Assembly (NCBI GenBank): GCA_051278195.1
Contig: JBNMQM010000014.1
Span: forward strand, 1-64,000
Length of the DNA: 64,000 nt
Direction: 5' to 3'
DNA from: JAHRVQ01 sp051278195
GTDB lineage: Bacteria > Pseudomonadota > Gammaproteobacteria > Pseudomonadales > Azotimanducaceae
The notes beneath the pieces were generated by a model, which saw only the letters and a list, made by a program, of their open reading frames with translations, was not told where the DNA came from and did no database searches. Made by a program: the position numbers and the translations under genes. Shown here one piece after another: positions 8,685 through 16,749 of the stretch (position 1 is the first letter of the stretch; the number at the start of each line of letters is the position of its first letter).

Positions 8685-11600
8685 TGGAACGCTTAGTCTC
8701 CTGGTGGGCAAACAATGCCATCGCCGCGAATCTGCTGATGTTTGGCATTCTGCTGGCGGGTGTACTCGGTTTTAACGCGATGGAACGCGAAGTCTTTCCC
8801 ACTTTTAAGCCAGCCCAGGTTCAAGTAGAAGTAATTTGGCCCGGTGCCGCGCCCCAGGAAGTTGAAGAACAGATCATTGTGCGAATCGAGGAAGCATTAG
8901 GCGGTCTCGACAACGTTTATCGAATTTATTCTTCGGCCCAAGAGGGTTACGGGCAGTTAGACATCTCGACTTTTACCAACGTTGATATCGACGAATTTCT
9001 AAGTGAAGTAAAGGGTGTCGTCGACGCAGTCAACTCTTTGCCTAGAGATATGGAAAACCCGCGTGTCAAACGTACCATTTATCGGCAAGAAGTGTTTCGC
9101 GTTGCTGTCCATGGCACCGATCTTGATGAGCGCACCTTAAAGAATCTGGCAGAAGATATCCGCGATGAAATAGCCGCATTGCCATGGGTTTCTATTGTTG
9201 ATCTGTTCGGCACTCGTCGTGATGAGGTCACAGTCGAGATTAGCGAGAACTCCCTCCGTAAGTACAACATGAGTTTTTCAGAAGTCGCTGACGCCATTAG
9301 AAATAGTTCGATTAATCTCTCCACAGGTCGCATCAGAACAGAGACCGGTGATGTGTTGCTGCGCGCGAGAAACATGGCAAACACGGAAGATGAGTTTGGC
9401 TCGATTGTCATTCGACAAACAGATGAAGGTGCGATTATTCGTGTTTCTGATGTGGCGAATGTGATCGACGGCTTTGAGGACGAAGAAATTCTCGCCACCA
9501 TGAATGGTGAACCTGCCGTGTTGGTGCAGGTGATGTCGACCGATAATATGCAAATCGTAAAGCTCAGCGATACCGTTCGTGAGTGGATGGCAGAACGCCA
9601 AAAAACATTGCCTGATGGCGTTAATCTTTCCATCTGGTTTGATCAAGCTGATTCCTATAAGTCGCGAATGGACACCATCACCAGTTCTGCAATCGTCGGC
9701 TTGTTACTGGTCTTTCTTGTGCTGTTTTTGTCCTTGCGGCCCAAAGTTGCGTTGTGGGTAACCGGTGGTATAGCCGTCGCCTTTATGGGGACGTTCGCGA
9801 TGCTGCCGGCCAGCGATGTATCGCTGAACATTCTTTCTACTTTTGCGTTTCTGCTGGTGCTGGGTATTGTCGTTGACGATGCCATTGTCGTCGGTGAAAG
9901 CATCTATGACCATAGCCATAAATATGATGGTGTAGAGGCTGCTGTTAAAGGCACGATGGCGGTATCGAAACCGGTGATTTTTGCGGTGCTAACCACGATG
10001 GTTGCATTTGCGCCCTGGTTTTTCTTGTCCGGCGAAGATGCTCAGGTGACACGCCAGTTGTCGATTGTGATTACAGCAGCCCTGACGATCTCTTTGATTG
10101 AAGCATTTCTCATATTGCCAGCACACCTGCGACATCTAAAACACCGTGAAAAGCTGGGTCGATTTGCTCAGTGGCAGAAAAATATCGAACAAAGCATTGT
10201 GGGCTTTGCACGCAATACCTATCGTAATTGGGTCGTGATGGCTGTCGCCCACCGCTACATCACCACCAGCCTGTTTTTTGCGTTCTTCGTCATCAGTGTG
10301 GGTGTTTTCCAGCATGGCTGGGTGAAGTTTAACTTCATGCCAGAGGTAGAAAACGAGTTGATCTATCTGCAAGTCACGCTGCCTACAGGCACGCCCTATA
10401 GCCGTGCATTAGAAATCCTCGATCAGCTGCAAACCGCTGAATTGGCACTTATTGACGAGGTGGAAGACCGTGCGAAAGCCGAGGGTGGTACGGGTAAACT
10501 GATTGAAGGTTGGTACACCCGTTCGCGCCGAGACAGTGTGATTGCGATTGTGAAGCTGTCGCCACCTGAAGTCCGGGATATGTCTGCCAAAGAAGCTGCA
10601 GAACGCCTTCGTGATCTGGTGGGGGACGTGCCCGACGCCGATGAAATTGAAATCAACTATACGATGAACAACTCTACGCCCCGCGTTAGTTTCGTCATAA
10701 AGCATCGCGATATGGCGCTGCTGCAAGCGGCTGCCAACGACTTGAAAGCCAAATTGCATGAGTATGAGGGCACATTTTATGTTCGTGACAATATGCGTGG
10801 CGAAACCTTTGAACTTCATATGCAACTATTGCCAGGTGCTGAGCAGCTAGGTCTCGATCTTGGGATTGTCAGTGAGCAAGTTAGGCAGGCCTACTACGGT
10901 GAAGAAGTCCAACGTCTGCCAAGAGAGAATGGCGACGTGAAGGTCATGGTGCGTTATCCAAAATCGTCTCGTTACAGCATGGAAAGTTTGAATAGCTTTA
11001 TGATCCGTACCAGTGACGGCCGTGAAATTCCGTTGATGTCGGTTGTTGATGTTGAGCTGGTTGCTGGCGTGCAACGAATCCAACGCCGCGACGGCGAACG
11101 GATGGTGCAGGTGACCGCCGATGTGACGGATGACCTAATGAGCGATATTAATGATGATGTTGTCGATAACTTCCTGCCAACTTTGGAAGAACGTTATCCT
11201 GGCATTGTCATTGGTCACAGTGGCCAGGCATTGGCAGAAGAGTTGTTCCTGCAAGAACTGATGTCGTTATATCTGGTGGCGTTGTTTATCATGTATGCGC
11301 TTATCGCCATCGCTTTTCGATCCTACTTTTTGCCTCTGCTGGTGATGACGGCGATACCGTTTGCCTTTATGGGCGCGGTTTACGGTCACCTCGCATTCGG
11401 CGTGTCCATGGCGCTGTTCTCGTTCTTCGGGGTTGGTGCTGCTGCGGGTGTTGTGGTGAACGACAATCTCGTGTTGGTCGATTTTATCGAAAAACTCAGG
11501 AAAGAAGGCATGTCTGCTAGCGAAGCTGTGATTGAATCAGCTGTGGCTCGCTTTCGCCCTATTCTGCTCACCACGGTGACCACTTTCGTCGGTTTGATGC

Positions 11601-11812
11601 CGATCATGATGGAGCGATCGACCGATGCCCAGTTCCTTCAGCCCGCGGTGTTGTCGTTGGCCTTCGGGGTCCTATTTGCGTTGTTTGTGACGCTGATGTT
11701 GGTGCCCGCAATGTACTGCGTTGGTGAGGATATTCGCCGTGGCATTGCAGCCTTATCCGTCATAGTGAAGCGAATGTTGGGTATAGACAAAAATATCGCC
11801 AGCCAATCCTAA
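8684..11812 (+). CDS. RND efflux permease
   Basis: A 1042-residue inner-membrane proton/drug antiporter of the AcrB superfamily, full length, with two repeats of one plus five membrane helices and two large periplasmic loops. The TM4 proton-relay aspartates are present in GIVVDDAIVVGE. In TM10 the lysine typical of AcrB is replaced in the motif VVVNDNLVLVDF, which marks the subfamily rather than a defect. It forms a trimer that exports hydrophobic compounds with the adjacent adaptor. No outer-membrane channel gene is nearby, so a TolC-like protein encoded elsewhere must be used. Substrate unknown. Confidence 0.94.
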   Translation: MERLVSWWANNAIAANLLMFGILLAGVLGFNAMEREVFPTFKPAQVQVEVIWPGAAPQEVEEQIIVRIEEALGGLDNVYRIYSSAQEGYGQLDISTFTNVDIDEFLSEVKGVVDAVNSLPRDMENPRVKRTIYRQEVFRVAVHGTDLDERTLKNLAEDIRDEIAALPWVSIVDLFGTRRDEVTVEISENSLRKYNMSFSEVADAIRNSSINLSTGRIRTETGDVLLRARNMANTEDEFGSIVIRQTDEGAIIRVSDVANVIDGFEDEEILATMNGEPAVLVQVMSTDNMQIVKLSDTVREWMAERQKTLPDGVNLSIWFDQADSYKSRMDTITSSAIVGLLLVFLVLFLSLRPKVALWVTGGIAVAFMGTFAMLPASDVSLNILSTFAFLLVLGIVVDDAIVVGESIYDHSHKYDGVEAAVKGTMAVSKPVIFAVLTTMVAFAPWFFLSGEDAQVTRQLSIVITAALTISLIEAFLILPAHLRHLKHREKLGRFAQWQKNIEQSIVGFARNTYRNWVVMAVAHRYITTSLFFAFFVISVGVFQHGWVKFNFMPEVENELIYLQVTLPTGTPYSRALEILDQLQTAELALIDEVEDRAKAEGGTGKLIEGWYTRSRRDSVIAIVKLSPPEVRDMSAKEAAERLRDLVGDVPDADEIEINYTMNNSTPRVSFVIKHRDMALLQAAANDLKAKLHEYEGTFYVRDNMRGETFELHMQLLPGAEQLGLDLGIVSEQVRQAYYGEEVQRLPRENGDVKVMVRYPKSSRYSMESLNSFMIRTSDGREIPLMSVVDVELVAGVQRIQRRDGERMVQVTADVTDDLMSDINDDVVDNFLPTLEERYPGIVIGHSGQALAEELFLQELMSLYLVALFIMYALIAIAFRSYFLPLLVMTAIPFAFMGAVYGHLAFGVSMALFSFFGVGAAAGVVVNDNLVLVDFIEKLRKEGMSASEAVIESAVARFRPILLTTVTTFVGLMPIMMERSTDAQFLQPAVLSLAFGVLFALFVTLMLVPAMYCVGEDIRRGIAALSVIVKRMLGIDKNIASQS

Positions 11813-11820
11813 GCGGTTGA

Positions 11821-11849
11821 GGAATCCGGCTTGAATCATGCCGGGTTCC
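11821..11849 (+). other. Intergenic hairpin after the RND gene
   Basis: GGAATCCGGC and GCCGGGTTCC form a 10-bp stem (one T-G pair) with a 9-nt loop, just 8 bp after the pump stop codon. There is no T-run after it, so it is not a standard intrinsic terminator; it may be a processing or Rho-associated element. Confidence 0.5.
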
Positions 11850-11905
11850 TGTCACACTCCACCCTTTGAATTTTGACGTAACACCAACACATACAAGGGG
11901 ATTTT

Positions 11906-12688
11906 ATGCAGACACTTAAACAGCTGTTTGACCTAACCGGCAAGGTTGCTTTATGTACCGCGTCATCGAAAGGGATGGGGCTTGCGATGGCAGAGGCGCT
12001 GGCAGAGCTCGGTGCCAAGGTTGTCGTTTCTAGCCGCAAGCTTGACGCTTGTGAAGCGGCCGCAGCCAGTATCAACGAGCAATTTGGTGAAGGCTCTGCA
12101 ACAGCGATAGCGTGTAATATTGGCTACAAGGATCAGCTTCAAGCGTTGGTCGATGAGACGCATGAAAAGGTAGGCAAAATTGATATTCTCGTCAGCAATG
12201 GCGGCGTCAATCCTTTTTACGGACCAATGTCTGAAATCCCCGACGAAGCCTTTGATAAGATCATGAATAGCAACGTCCGTTCTAACCATTGGCTGTGTCA
12301 GATGGTACTGCCGGATATGATCGAGAAGGGTAAGGGATCGATTATGATCACCTCATCTACCGGCGCGCTCGGCCCCTCCGATACCCTGGGGACTTATAAT
12401 ATTTCGAAGTTAGCCGATATCGCTCTAGTGAGAAACCTGGCGCTAGAAAATGGTCCTCACGGCATTCGCGTGAATGCGATTTGTCCAAGCGTCATCAAAA
12501 CTGATTTTGCTCGCGCGTTGTGGGACAGCCCAGAGGGTGAAGCCCGTGCAGTAGAGACTGTGCCGCTGCGTAAGTTCGGGGAACCTGAAGATCTGAAGGG
12601 TTTAGCCGCTTACTTGGCGTCCGACGCCAGTGGCCATATGAGTGGCCAGGCATTAGTGATCTGCGGTGGCTCAAATATGTGGAGCTAA
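11906..12688 (+). CDS. Short-chain dehydrogenase/reductase (SDR)
   Basis: A 260-residue classical SDR with Rossmann cofactor motif TASSKGMG (near residue 18), SNGGVNP in place of the usual NNAG, and the catalytic Ser-Tyr-Lys set SS...YNISK (Tyr about 164, Lys about 168). The residue following the second strand (SSRK) is compatible with NADP. Closest in style to the DHRS4/3-oxoacyl-reductase group, but the substrate is unknown. It ends with a complete C-terminus (ALVICGGSNMWS). ATG at 11906 has AAGGGGA upstream. It stands alone between the efflux genes and htpX. Confidence 0.9.
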   Translation: MQTLKQLFDLTGKVALCTASSKGMGLAMAEALAELGAKVVVSSRKLDACEAAAASINEQFGEGSATAIACNIGYKDQLQALVDETHEKVGKIDILVSNGGVNPFYGPMSEIPDEAFDKIMNSNVRSNHWLCQMVLPDMIEKGKGSIMITSSTGALGPSDTLGTYNISKLADIALVRNLALENGPHGIRVNAICPSVIKTDFARALWDSPEGEARAVETVPLRKFGEPEDLKGLAAYLASDASGHMSGQALVICGGSNMWS

Positions 12689-12745
12689 CCGCTTGAATTG
12701 CCAGCTAAAGCCTCCATATTGAGATGACATTTTAAAAAGGTAATA

Positions 12746-13636
12746 GTGGCAAGCGACATGACCAGAATCTTTCTTTTTATTGTCACCAATATGGCGGTGA
12801 TCGCCCTAATTAGCATCGTGTTCCAGATCTTGGGACTGGAGGGCATTCTCGCTACCAATGGGGTTGATCTCAACCTCGGGGCGTTACTCGTCATGTCGGC
12901 GGTGATTGGCTTTGGTGGCTCGTTTATTTCTCTAGCGCTATCCAAGTGGTCAGCTAAACGAGCGATGAAGGTTCAGATAATTGAGCAGCCCGGTAATCCT
13001 CAGGAGATGTGGTTACTTAAGGTGGTTGCACGGCAAGCAGAGCAAGCAGGTATTGCGATGCCGGAAGTCGGCATCTTCCCTTCTGACTCTATTAACGCGT
13101 TTGCGACCGGTATGCGCCGCAACGCTGCGTTGGTTGCAGTGAGTTCTGGCCTGTTGGCAAAAATGAGTCAGGATGAAGCCGAGGCCGTGCTGGGACACGA
13201 GATCAGTCATGTGGCGAGTGGCGATATGGTGACGATGGGTTTGATGCAGGGCGTCGTGAATACCTTCGTGATTTTTCTGTCTCGAATCGTCGGCTTCTTC
13301 GTTGACCGCGTGATCCTTAAAAACGAACGTGGTCTTGGTATTGGCTATTTTGTATCGTCCATAGTGGCGCAAATCTTTTTGTCCATTTTCGCGTCAATGA
13401 TCGTGATGTGGTTTTCTCGTTATCGAGAATTCAGGGCGGACGAGGGTGGTGCGCGGCTAGCCGGCAAGCAAAAAATGATTGCTGCGCTAAAACGTCTGCA
13501 GAGCAACGAGGAGGCAGAAATGCCCGGCGAGCTGATGGCCTTTGGCATTGCATCCGAGCGTCCCAAATTCTCTAAGTTGATGATGAGTCACCCACCGTTA
13601 AGTGAACGAATCGCTGCTTTAGAAGCGAGCTTGTGA
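12746..13636 (+). CDS. htpX: Membrane zinc metalloprotease HtpX
   Basis: A 296-residue M48 protease. Two N-terminal membrane helices, the zinc-binding HEISH motif (residues about 150-154), two further hydrophobic segments and the third zinc-ligand region FRADEGGARLAG are all present, as is the C-terminal HPPLSERI. HtpX cleaves misfolded inner-membrane proteins, with its active site facing the cytosol, in partnership with FtsH. Start is GTG at 12746, with AAGG 5 nt upstream; an in-frame ATG at 12758 is possible but badly spaced. Confidence 0.96.
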   Translation: MASDMTRIFLFIVTNMAVIALISIVFQILGLEGILATNGVDLNLGALLVMSAVIGFGGSFISLALSKWSAKRAMKVQIIEQPGNPQEMWLLKVVARQAEQAGIAMPEVGIFPSDSINAFATGMRRNAALVAVSSGLLAKMSQDEAEAVLGHEISHVASGDMVTMGLMQGVVNTFVIFLSRIVGFFVDRVILKNERGLGIGYFVSSIVAQIFLSIFASMIVMWFSRYREFRADEGGARLAGKQKMIAALKRLQSNEEAEMPGELMAFGIASERPKFSKLMMSHPPLSERIAALEASL

Positions 13637-13703
13637 ATTTGAATTGGGCTGACCGTGAGTTATCACTTTACTCTGGCTGAGGCAGCTAAGTAAACTTCAC
13701 CCC

Positions 13704-14111
13704 ATGCATCCTATTCGCGAATATCTGCTTGCCAGGCCTGAAGCTTGGAAAGACTTTCCGTTTCGCTTGGATGTGGCGGTAATCAAGGTACAAAACAAGA
13801 TGTTTGCGACCTTGGCTCGGTCTGGAACGAGCCATTGGCCGGACGTCGACCCGGATTCTTGGCAAATGAACCTGAAATGCGAACCGGAACAGGCGATGAT
13901 GTTGCGCGACGTCTTTCCCGCAGTAAAGCCGGGCTATCACATGAATAAGGCACACTGGAATACAGTGATCCTCGATGGCACAGTGCCCACTGGTGAGCTT
14001 GAGCGAATGATATATCATTCCTACGGTTTGGTGGTTCGCAGCATGACCCGTCGCGCGCGCGGCCTACTTGAAATTCACTACTCAGCTGAAGAACTTTACA
14101 GGAGCTCATAA
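13704..14111 (+). CDS. MmcQ/YjbR family protein
   Basis: A 135-residue protein of the YjbR (DUF419) fold. It shows the family hallmarks near the C-terminus: PGYHMNKAHWNTV, LDGTVP and MIYHSYGLVV. The family adopts a CyaY-like fold and has been proposed to bind DNA, but no molecular role is established. Its TAA (14109-14111) shares one base with the proposed start of rlmKL, so the two genes are probably cotranslated. Confidence 0.88.
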   Translation: MHPIREYLLARPEAWKDFPFRLDVAVIKVQNKMFATLARSGTSHWPDVDPDSWQMNLKCEPEQAMMLRDVFPAVKPGYHMNKAHWNTVILDGTVPTGELERMIYHSYGLVVRSMTRRARGLLEIHYSAEELYRSS

Positions 14112-14113
14112 TC
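14100..14113 (+). promoter_or_regulatory. Ribosome site and apparent ATC start codon of rlmKL
   Basis: AGGAG (14100-14104) is followed six bases later by ATC at 14111, in frame with rlmKL and overlapping the upstream TAA as TAATC. Neighbouring genes use the same arrangement as TAATG. The frame is closed by TGA at 14087, and no ATG, GTG or TTG occurs before 14195. Confidence 0.6.
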
Positions 14114-16255
14114 GAATTCGTTGCGACCATCACAAAGGGAATTGAAGATCTCCTGGTCATTGAACTTGAAACGTTAGGCATAGAGGCCAAACCTATGAAA
14201 GCCGGTGTGCGCTTTTCTGGTGATCTAGAAACCGCTTATCGAGTCTGCCTTTGGTCACGACTGGCAAATCGGGTATTGCTTAAACTGGGCGAATATCCGG
14301 CTGAGAGCGATCAGCAACTCTATGATGTGTGCCGCGAGCTGGATTGGTCAAAACATCTGTCGTTAGAAAGCACATTCAGAGTGTCCGCCTCGGTATCAAG
14401 ATCCAATATCAATCATAGCCAGTATGCGGGGCTTAAGATTAAAGACGCCATTGTCGATCAGTTTCGTGAGCAGCACGGCTCGCGACCGAATGTCTCGACC
14501 GAGCAACCTGATGTTCAGATTAATGCTTTTATCGATCGTAATCGGGTGGAACTGGCGATTGATCTATCTGGTGACAGTTTGCATCAGCGGGGTTACCGAA
14601 CACTGGGCGGCGTTGCCACACTTAAAGAAAATTTGGCGGCGGCTCTATTGTATCGAGCTGGTTGGCCTGACCTGATGAAGCAAGAACATGCTTTTGTGGA
14701 TTTCATGTGTGGTTCAGGCACTTTACCGATCGAAGCCGCGATGATGGCCTGTGACATCGCACCCGGTCTGTATCGAGACTACTTTGGGTTGTTAGGCTGG
14801 AATGGTCACAATGCTGCTATATGGCAAAGGATTGTTGCAGAGGCGGAGTTTCGCCGCGAACAAGGTTTGCAACGAACACCCATAATTCAGGGTTTTGACA
14901 ACCACCGTCCAACCCTCGATAAAGCGATTCAACATGCGGAAAATGCTGGCTTAGGTGATGTCGTGCAGTTCGCCTTCCAGGATGTTTTTGACTTTAAGTT
15001 GGATTTTCCTAAGCAGGGACTGGTCGTCGTCAATGCACCCTATGGTAATCGGGTGGGTGATAAAGAAGCATTGCCAGAACTGTATGGCGCCATTGGCGAT
15101 GTGCTCAAAAACCATTTTATGGGCTGGCAAGCCTCGATATTCACAGATGAACTCGATAACGGTAAAGCCCTAAAACTTCGCGCCAAAAAGATTCACTCAT
15201 TTTTTAATGGCAACATAGAATGTAAGTTGTTGTCCATCGCTGTGACCGAGGATGCGGTCATTAAGCCTTATCGACTGCCGCGCCTACTGCCGCTTGAAGA
15301 GCTAAGTGATGCAGCGTTAGGGCTGCGTAATCGTCTCAAGAAAAACAGCCGAAAGCTTAACGCCTGGCGGAAGCAAAATAATATTAGTTGTTATCGGCTC
15401 TATGATGCTGACCTACCAGATTATGCAGCAGCGATTGATGTCTATGGGTCGGATAGCATTCAGCTGCACGTGCAGGAATATGAAGCTCCTAAAACAATCG
15501 ATGAGAGGGATGCGAAGCGCCGCTTAAGTGAACTGTTATCGGTGCTGAAAATTGAGTTCCAGGTGCCCTCTGAGCAGATTTACCTAAAGCAACGGCGGCG
15601 CCAGAAAGGCCAATCCCAATACGAGAAGGTGGCTGATGCCAACACCTTTCATGTGGTGCGAGAAGGGCCGTGCGAGTTCTATGTCAACTTTGAAGACTAT
15701 CTTGATACTGGTCTGTTTTTGGACCATCGGCCGCTGCGGCAGCTTATCCGTGAACAGGCAAACGGCAAGACGCTACTGAATTTGTTCGCCTACACCGGCG
15801 CCATTTCTGTTCAGGCAGCAATGGGTGGCGCAGCGACGACAACGGTCGATATGTCGAACACTTATCTCGACTGGGCACAGCGCAATTTTAGATTGAATAA
15901 AATTGATCTCACCGACCATCAGTTTCTGCGTGTGGATTGTATCGCGTGGCTTCAGCTGCCCGCGACGGACCAATACGACATGATTGTTTTGGACCCACCG
16001 AGCTTTTCTAATTCAAAGAAAATGGAAGGTTTGTTGGATATTCAGAAAGATTATGTAGAGCTCATTGAGCAGAGTATGACGCGCTTGGCACCTGATGGTT
16101 CGTTATTCTTTTCTACCAATTTACGGGGGTTCAAATTGGATGAGGATGCACTGTCTGATTTTGCCGTGGTAGAGCTAACTCACCAGACGGTGCCGCTAGA
16201 CTTCCAGCAGCGCAAGCATGTTCATCGTTGCTGGCAAATACGAGCTAATGTTTAA
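14111..16255 (+). CDS. rlmL: Fused 23S rRNA methyltransferase RlmKL
   Basis: About 714 residues, close to the 702 of the E. coli enzyme. An N-terminal ferredoxin/THUMP region begins FVATITKGIEDLL, the RlmL methyltransferase domain (m2G2445) has VDFMCGSGTLPIEAA and the catalytic loop VVNAPYG, and the C-terminal RlmK domain (m7G2069) has LLNLFAYTGA and VLDPPSFSNSKK. The protein modifies 23S rRNA during 50S assembly. Homology extends upstream of the first ATG (14195) to an ATC at 14111, so a non-standard start is likely. The RlmL loop has NAPY where NPPY is usual. The first 28 residues are needed to match the family N-terminus. Confidence 0.93.
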   Translation: MEFVATITKGIEDLLVIELETLGIEAKPMKAGVRFSGDLETAYRVCLWSRLANRVLLKLGEYPAESDQQLYDVCRELDWSKHLSLESTFRVSASVSRSNINHSQYAGLKIKDAIVDQFREQHGSRPNVSTEQPDVQINAFIDRNRVELAIDLSGDSLHQRGYRTLGGVATLKENLAAALLYRAGWPDLMKQEHAFVDFMCGSGTLPIEAAMMACDIAPGLYRDYFGLLGWNGHNAAIWQRIVAEAEFRREQGLQRTPIIQGFDNHRPTLDKAIQHAENAGLGDVVQFAFQDVFDFKLDFPKQGLVVVNAPYGNRVGDKEALPELYGAIGDVLKNHFMGWQASIFTDELDNGKALKLRAKKIHSFFNGNIECKLLSIAVTEDAVIKPYRLPRLLPLEELSDAALGLRNRLKKNSRKLNAWRKQNNISCYRLYDADLPDYAAAIDVYGSDSIQLHVQEYEAPKTIDERDAKRRLSELLSVLKIEFQVPSEQIYLKQRRRQKGQSQYEKVADANTFHVVREGPCEFYVNFEDYLDTGLFLDHRPLRQLIREQANGKTLLNLFAYTGAISVQAAMGGAATTTVDMSNTYLDWAQRNFRLNKIDLTDHQFLRVDCIAWLQLPATDQYDMIVLDPPSFSNSKKMEGLLDIQKDYVELIEQSMTRLAPDGSLFFSTNLRGFKLDEDALSDFAVVELTHQTVPLDFQQRKHVHRCWQIRANV

Positions 16256-16542
16256 GCAGTTTTGAGATATGAGCAAAGGAAGGCACATTTGCCATCCAGC
16301 CGAAAGTACCATGATAATGAATAGTATTTAATTAGAGTCTGACAGAGAAAATGTTGAATTGCGCGCTGGACTCAGGTTTCGTACTTGCAATTTCATTTCA
16401 AAGGCATAGTATGCGGTCCCAGCTAAATTCAAACACGTGATGTTTAATGAATCATTTCCTATCCAATAACCATGCGCACTGCAGCGGACCAATTTTTGGT
16501 TCCACGGGAGACGTGCGCCTGTCTTTTGGAGATGACTCAGTG

Positions 16543-16626
16543 ATGTTTAACATCAAATTCAAATCACACAGCACATCACACATCACCTCATATGAGAACG
16601 ACAACGGCGCACCACCGATAACCTGA
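16543..16626 (+). CDS. Possible 27-residue peptide
   Basis: ATG 16543 to TGA 16624-16626 encodes a polar Ser/His/Asn-rich peptide beginning MFNIKFKSHS. GGAG stands 12 nt upstream, a little far. It overlaps the stop of a second tiny ORF starting at 16472. It could be a leader peptide whose translation affects the terminator downstream, but the frame may be chance. Confidence 0.25.
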   Translation: MFNIKFKSHSTSHITSYENDNGAPPIT

Positions 16627-16662
16627 CGACTTCAAATTTGAAATCGGGAGGTTCTTTTTAAA

Positions 16663-16697
16663 GGCCTTCCGGAAGCAACATTAAACCCCGGATGGCC
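16663..16697 (+). promoter_or_regulatory. Candidate antiterminator stem
   Basis: GGCCTTCCGG (16663-16672) can pair with CCGGATGGCC (16688-16697) with nine of ten base pairs across a 15-nt loop. The right arm includes most of the left arm of the terminator stem, so the two structures exclude each other, as in transcription attenuators. No ligand-binding fold is recognised upstream. Confidence 0.45.
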
Positions 16698-16717
16698 ACG
16701 TCAACCGGGGTTTTTTT
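16683..16717 (+). terminator. Intrinsic terminator before ABC exporter genes
   Basis: AAACCCCGG (16683-16691) and CCGGGGTTT (16705-16713) form a perfect 9-bp stem with a 13-nt loop, followed by a run of T. It terminates plus-strand transcription directly upstream of the ABC gene, whose ATG is at 16750 with AAGGGG at ribosome-site distance. Confidence 0.85.
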
Positions 16718-16749
16718 ATGCCCCGAGACAAGTGAAAAAGGGGTAAGAA

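Larger units (their letters stand above)
16256..16749 (+). other. Long leader/intergenic region before the ABC genes
   Basis: A 494-bp gap without a recognised protein gene. The first 200 bp are AT-rich with no clear signal. From about 16540 it holds a possible 27-codon ORF, a palindrome TTCAAATTTGAA (16631-16642), a candidate antiterminator stem and a strong intrinsic terminator placed only 33 bp before the ABC start codon. The region may be a regulatory leader or a separate small RNA gene. Confidence 0.6.

Noticed and set aside
9079..9633. 184-codon minus-strand ORF inside the RND gene
   Set aside because: Ser/Thr/Arg-rich antisense frame typical of a shadow of a membrane pump gene.
16472..16543. 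23-codon ORF before the 27-codon one
   Set aside because: No ribosome site and no recognisable character; likely chance.
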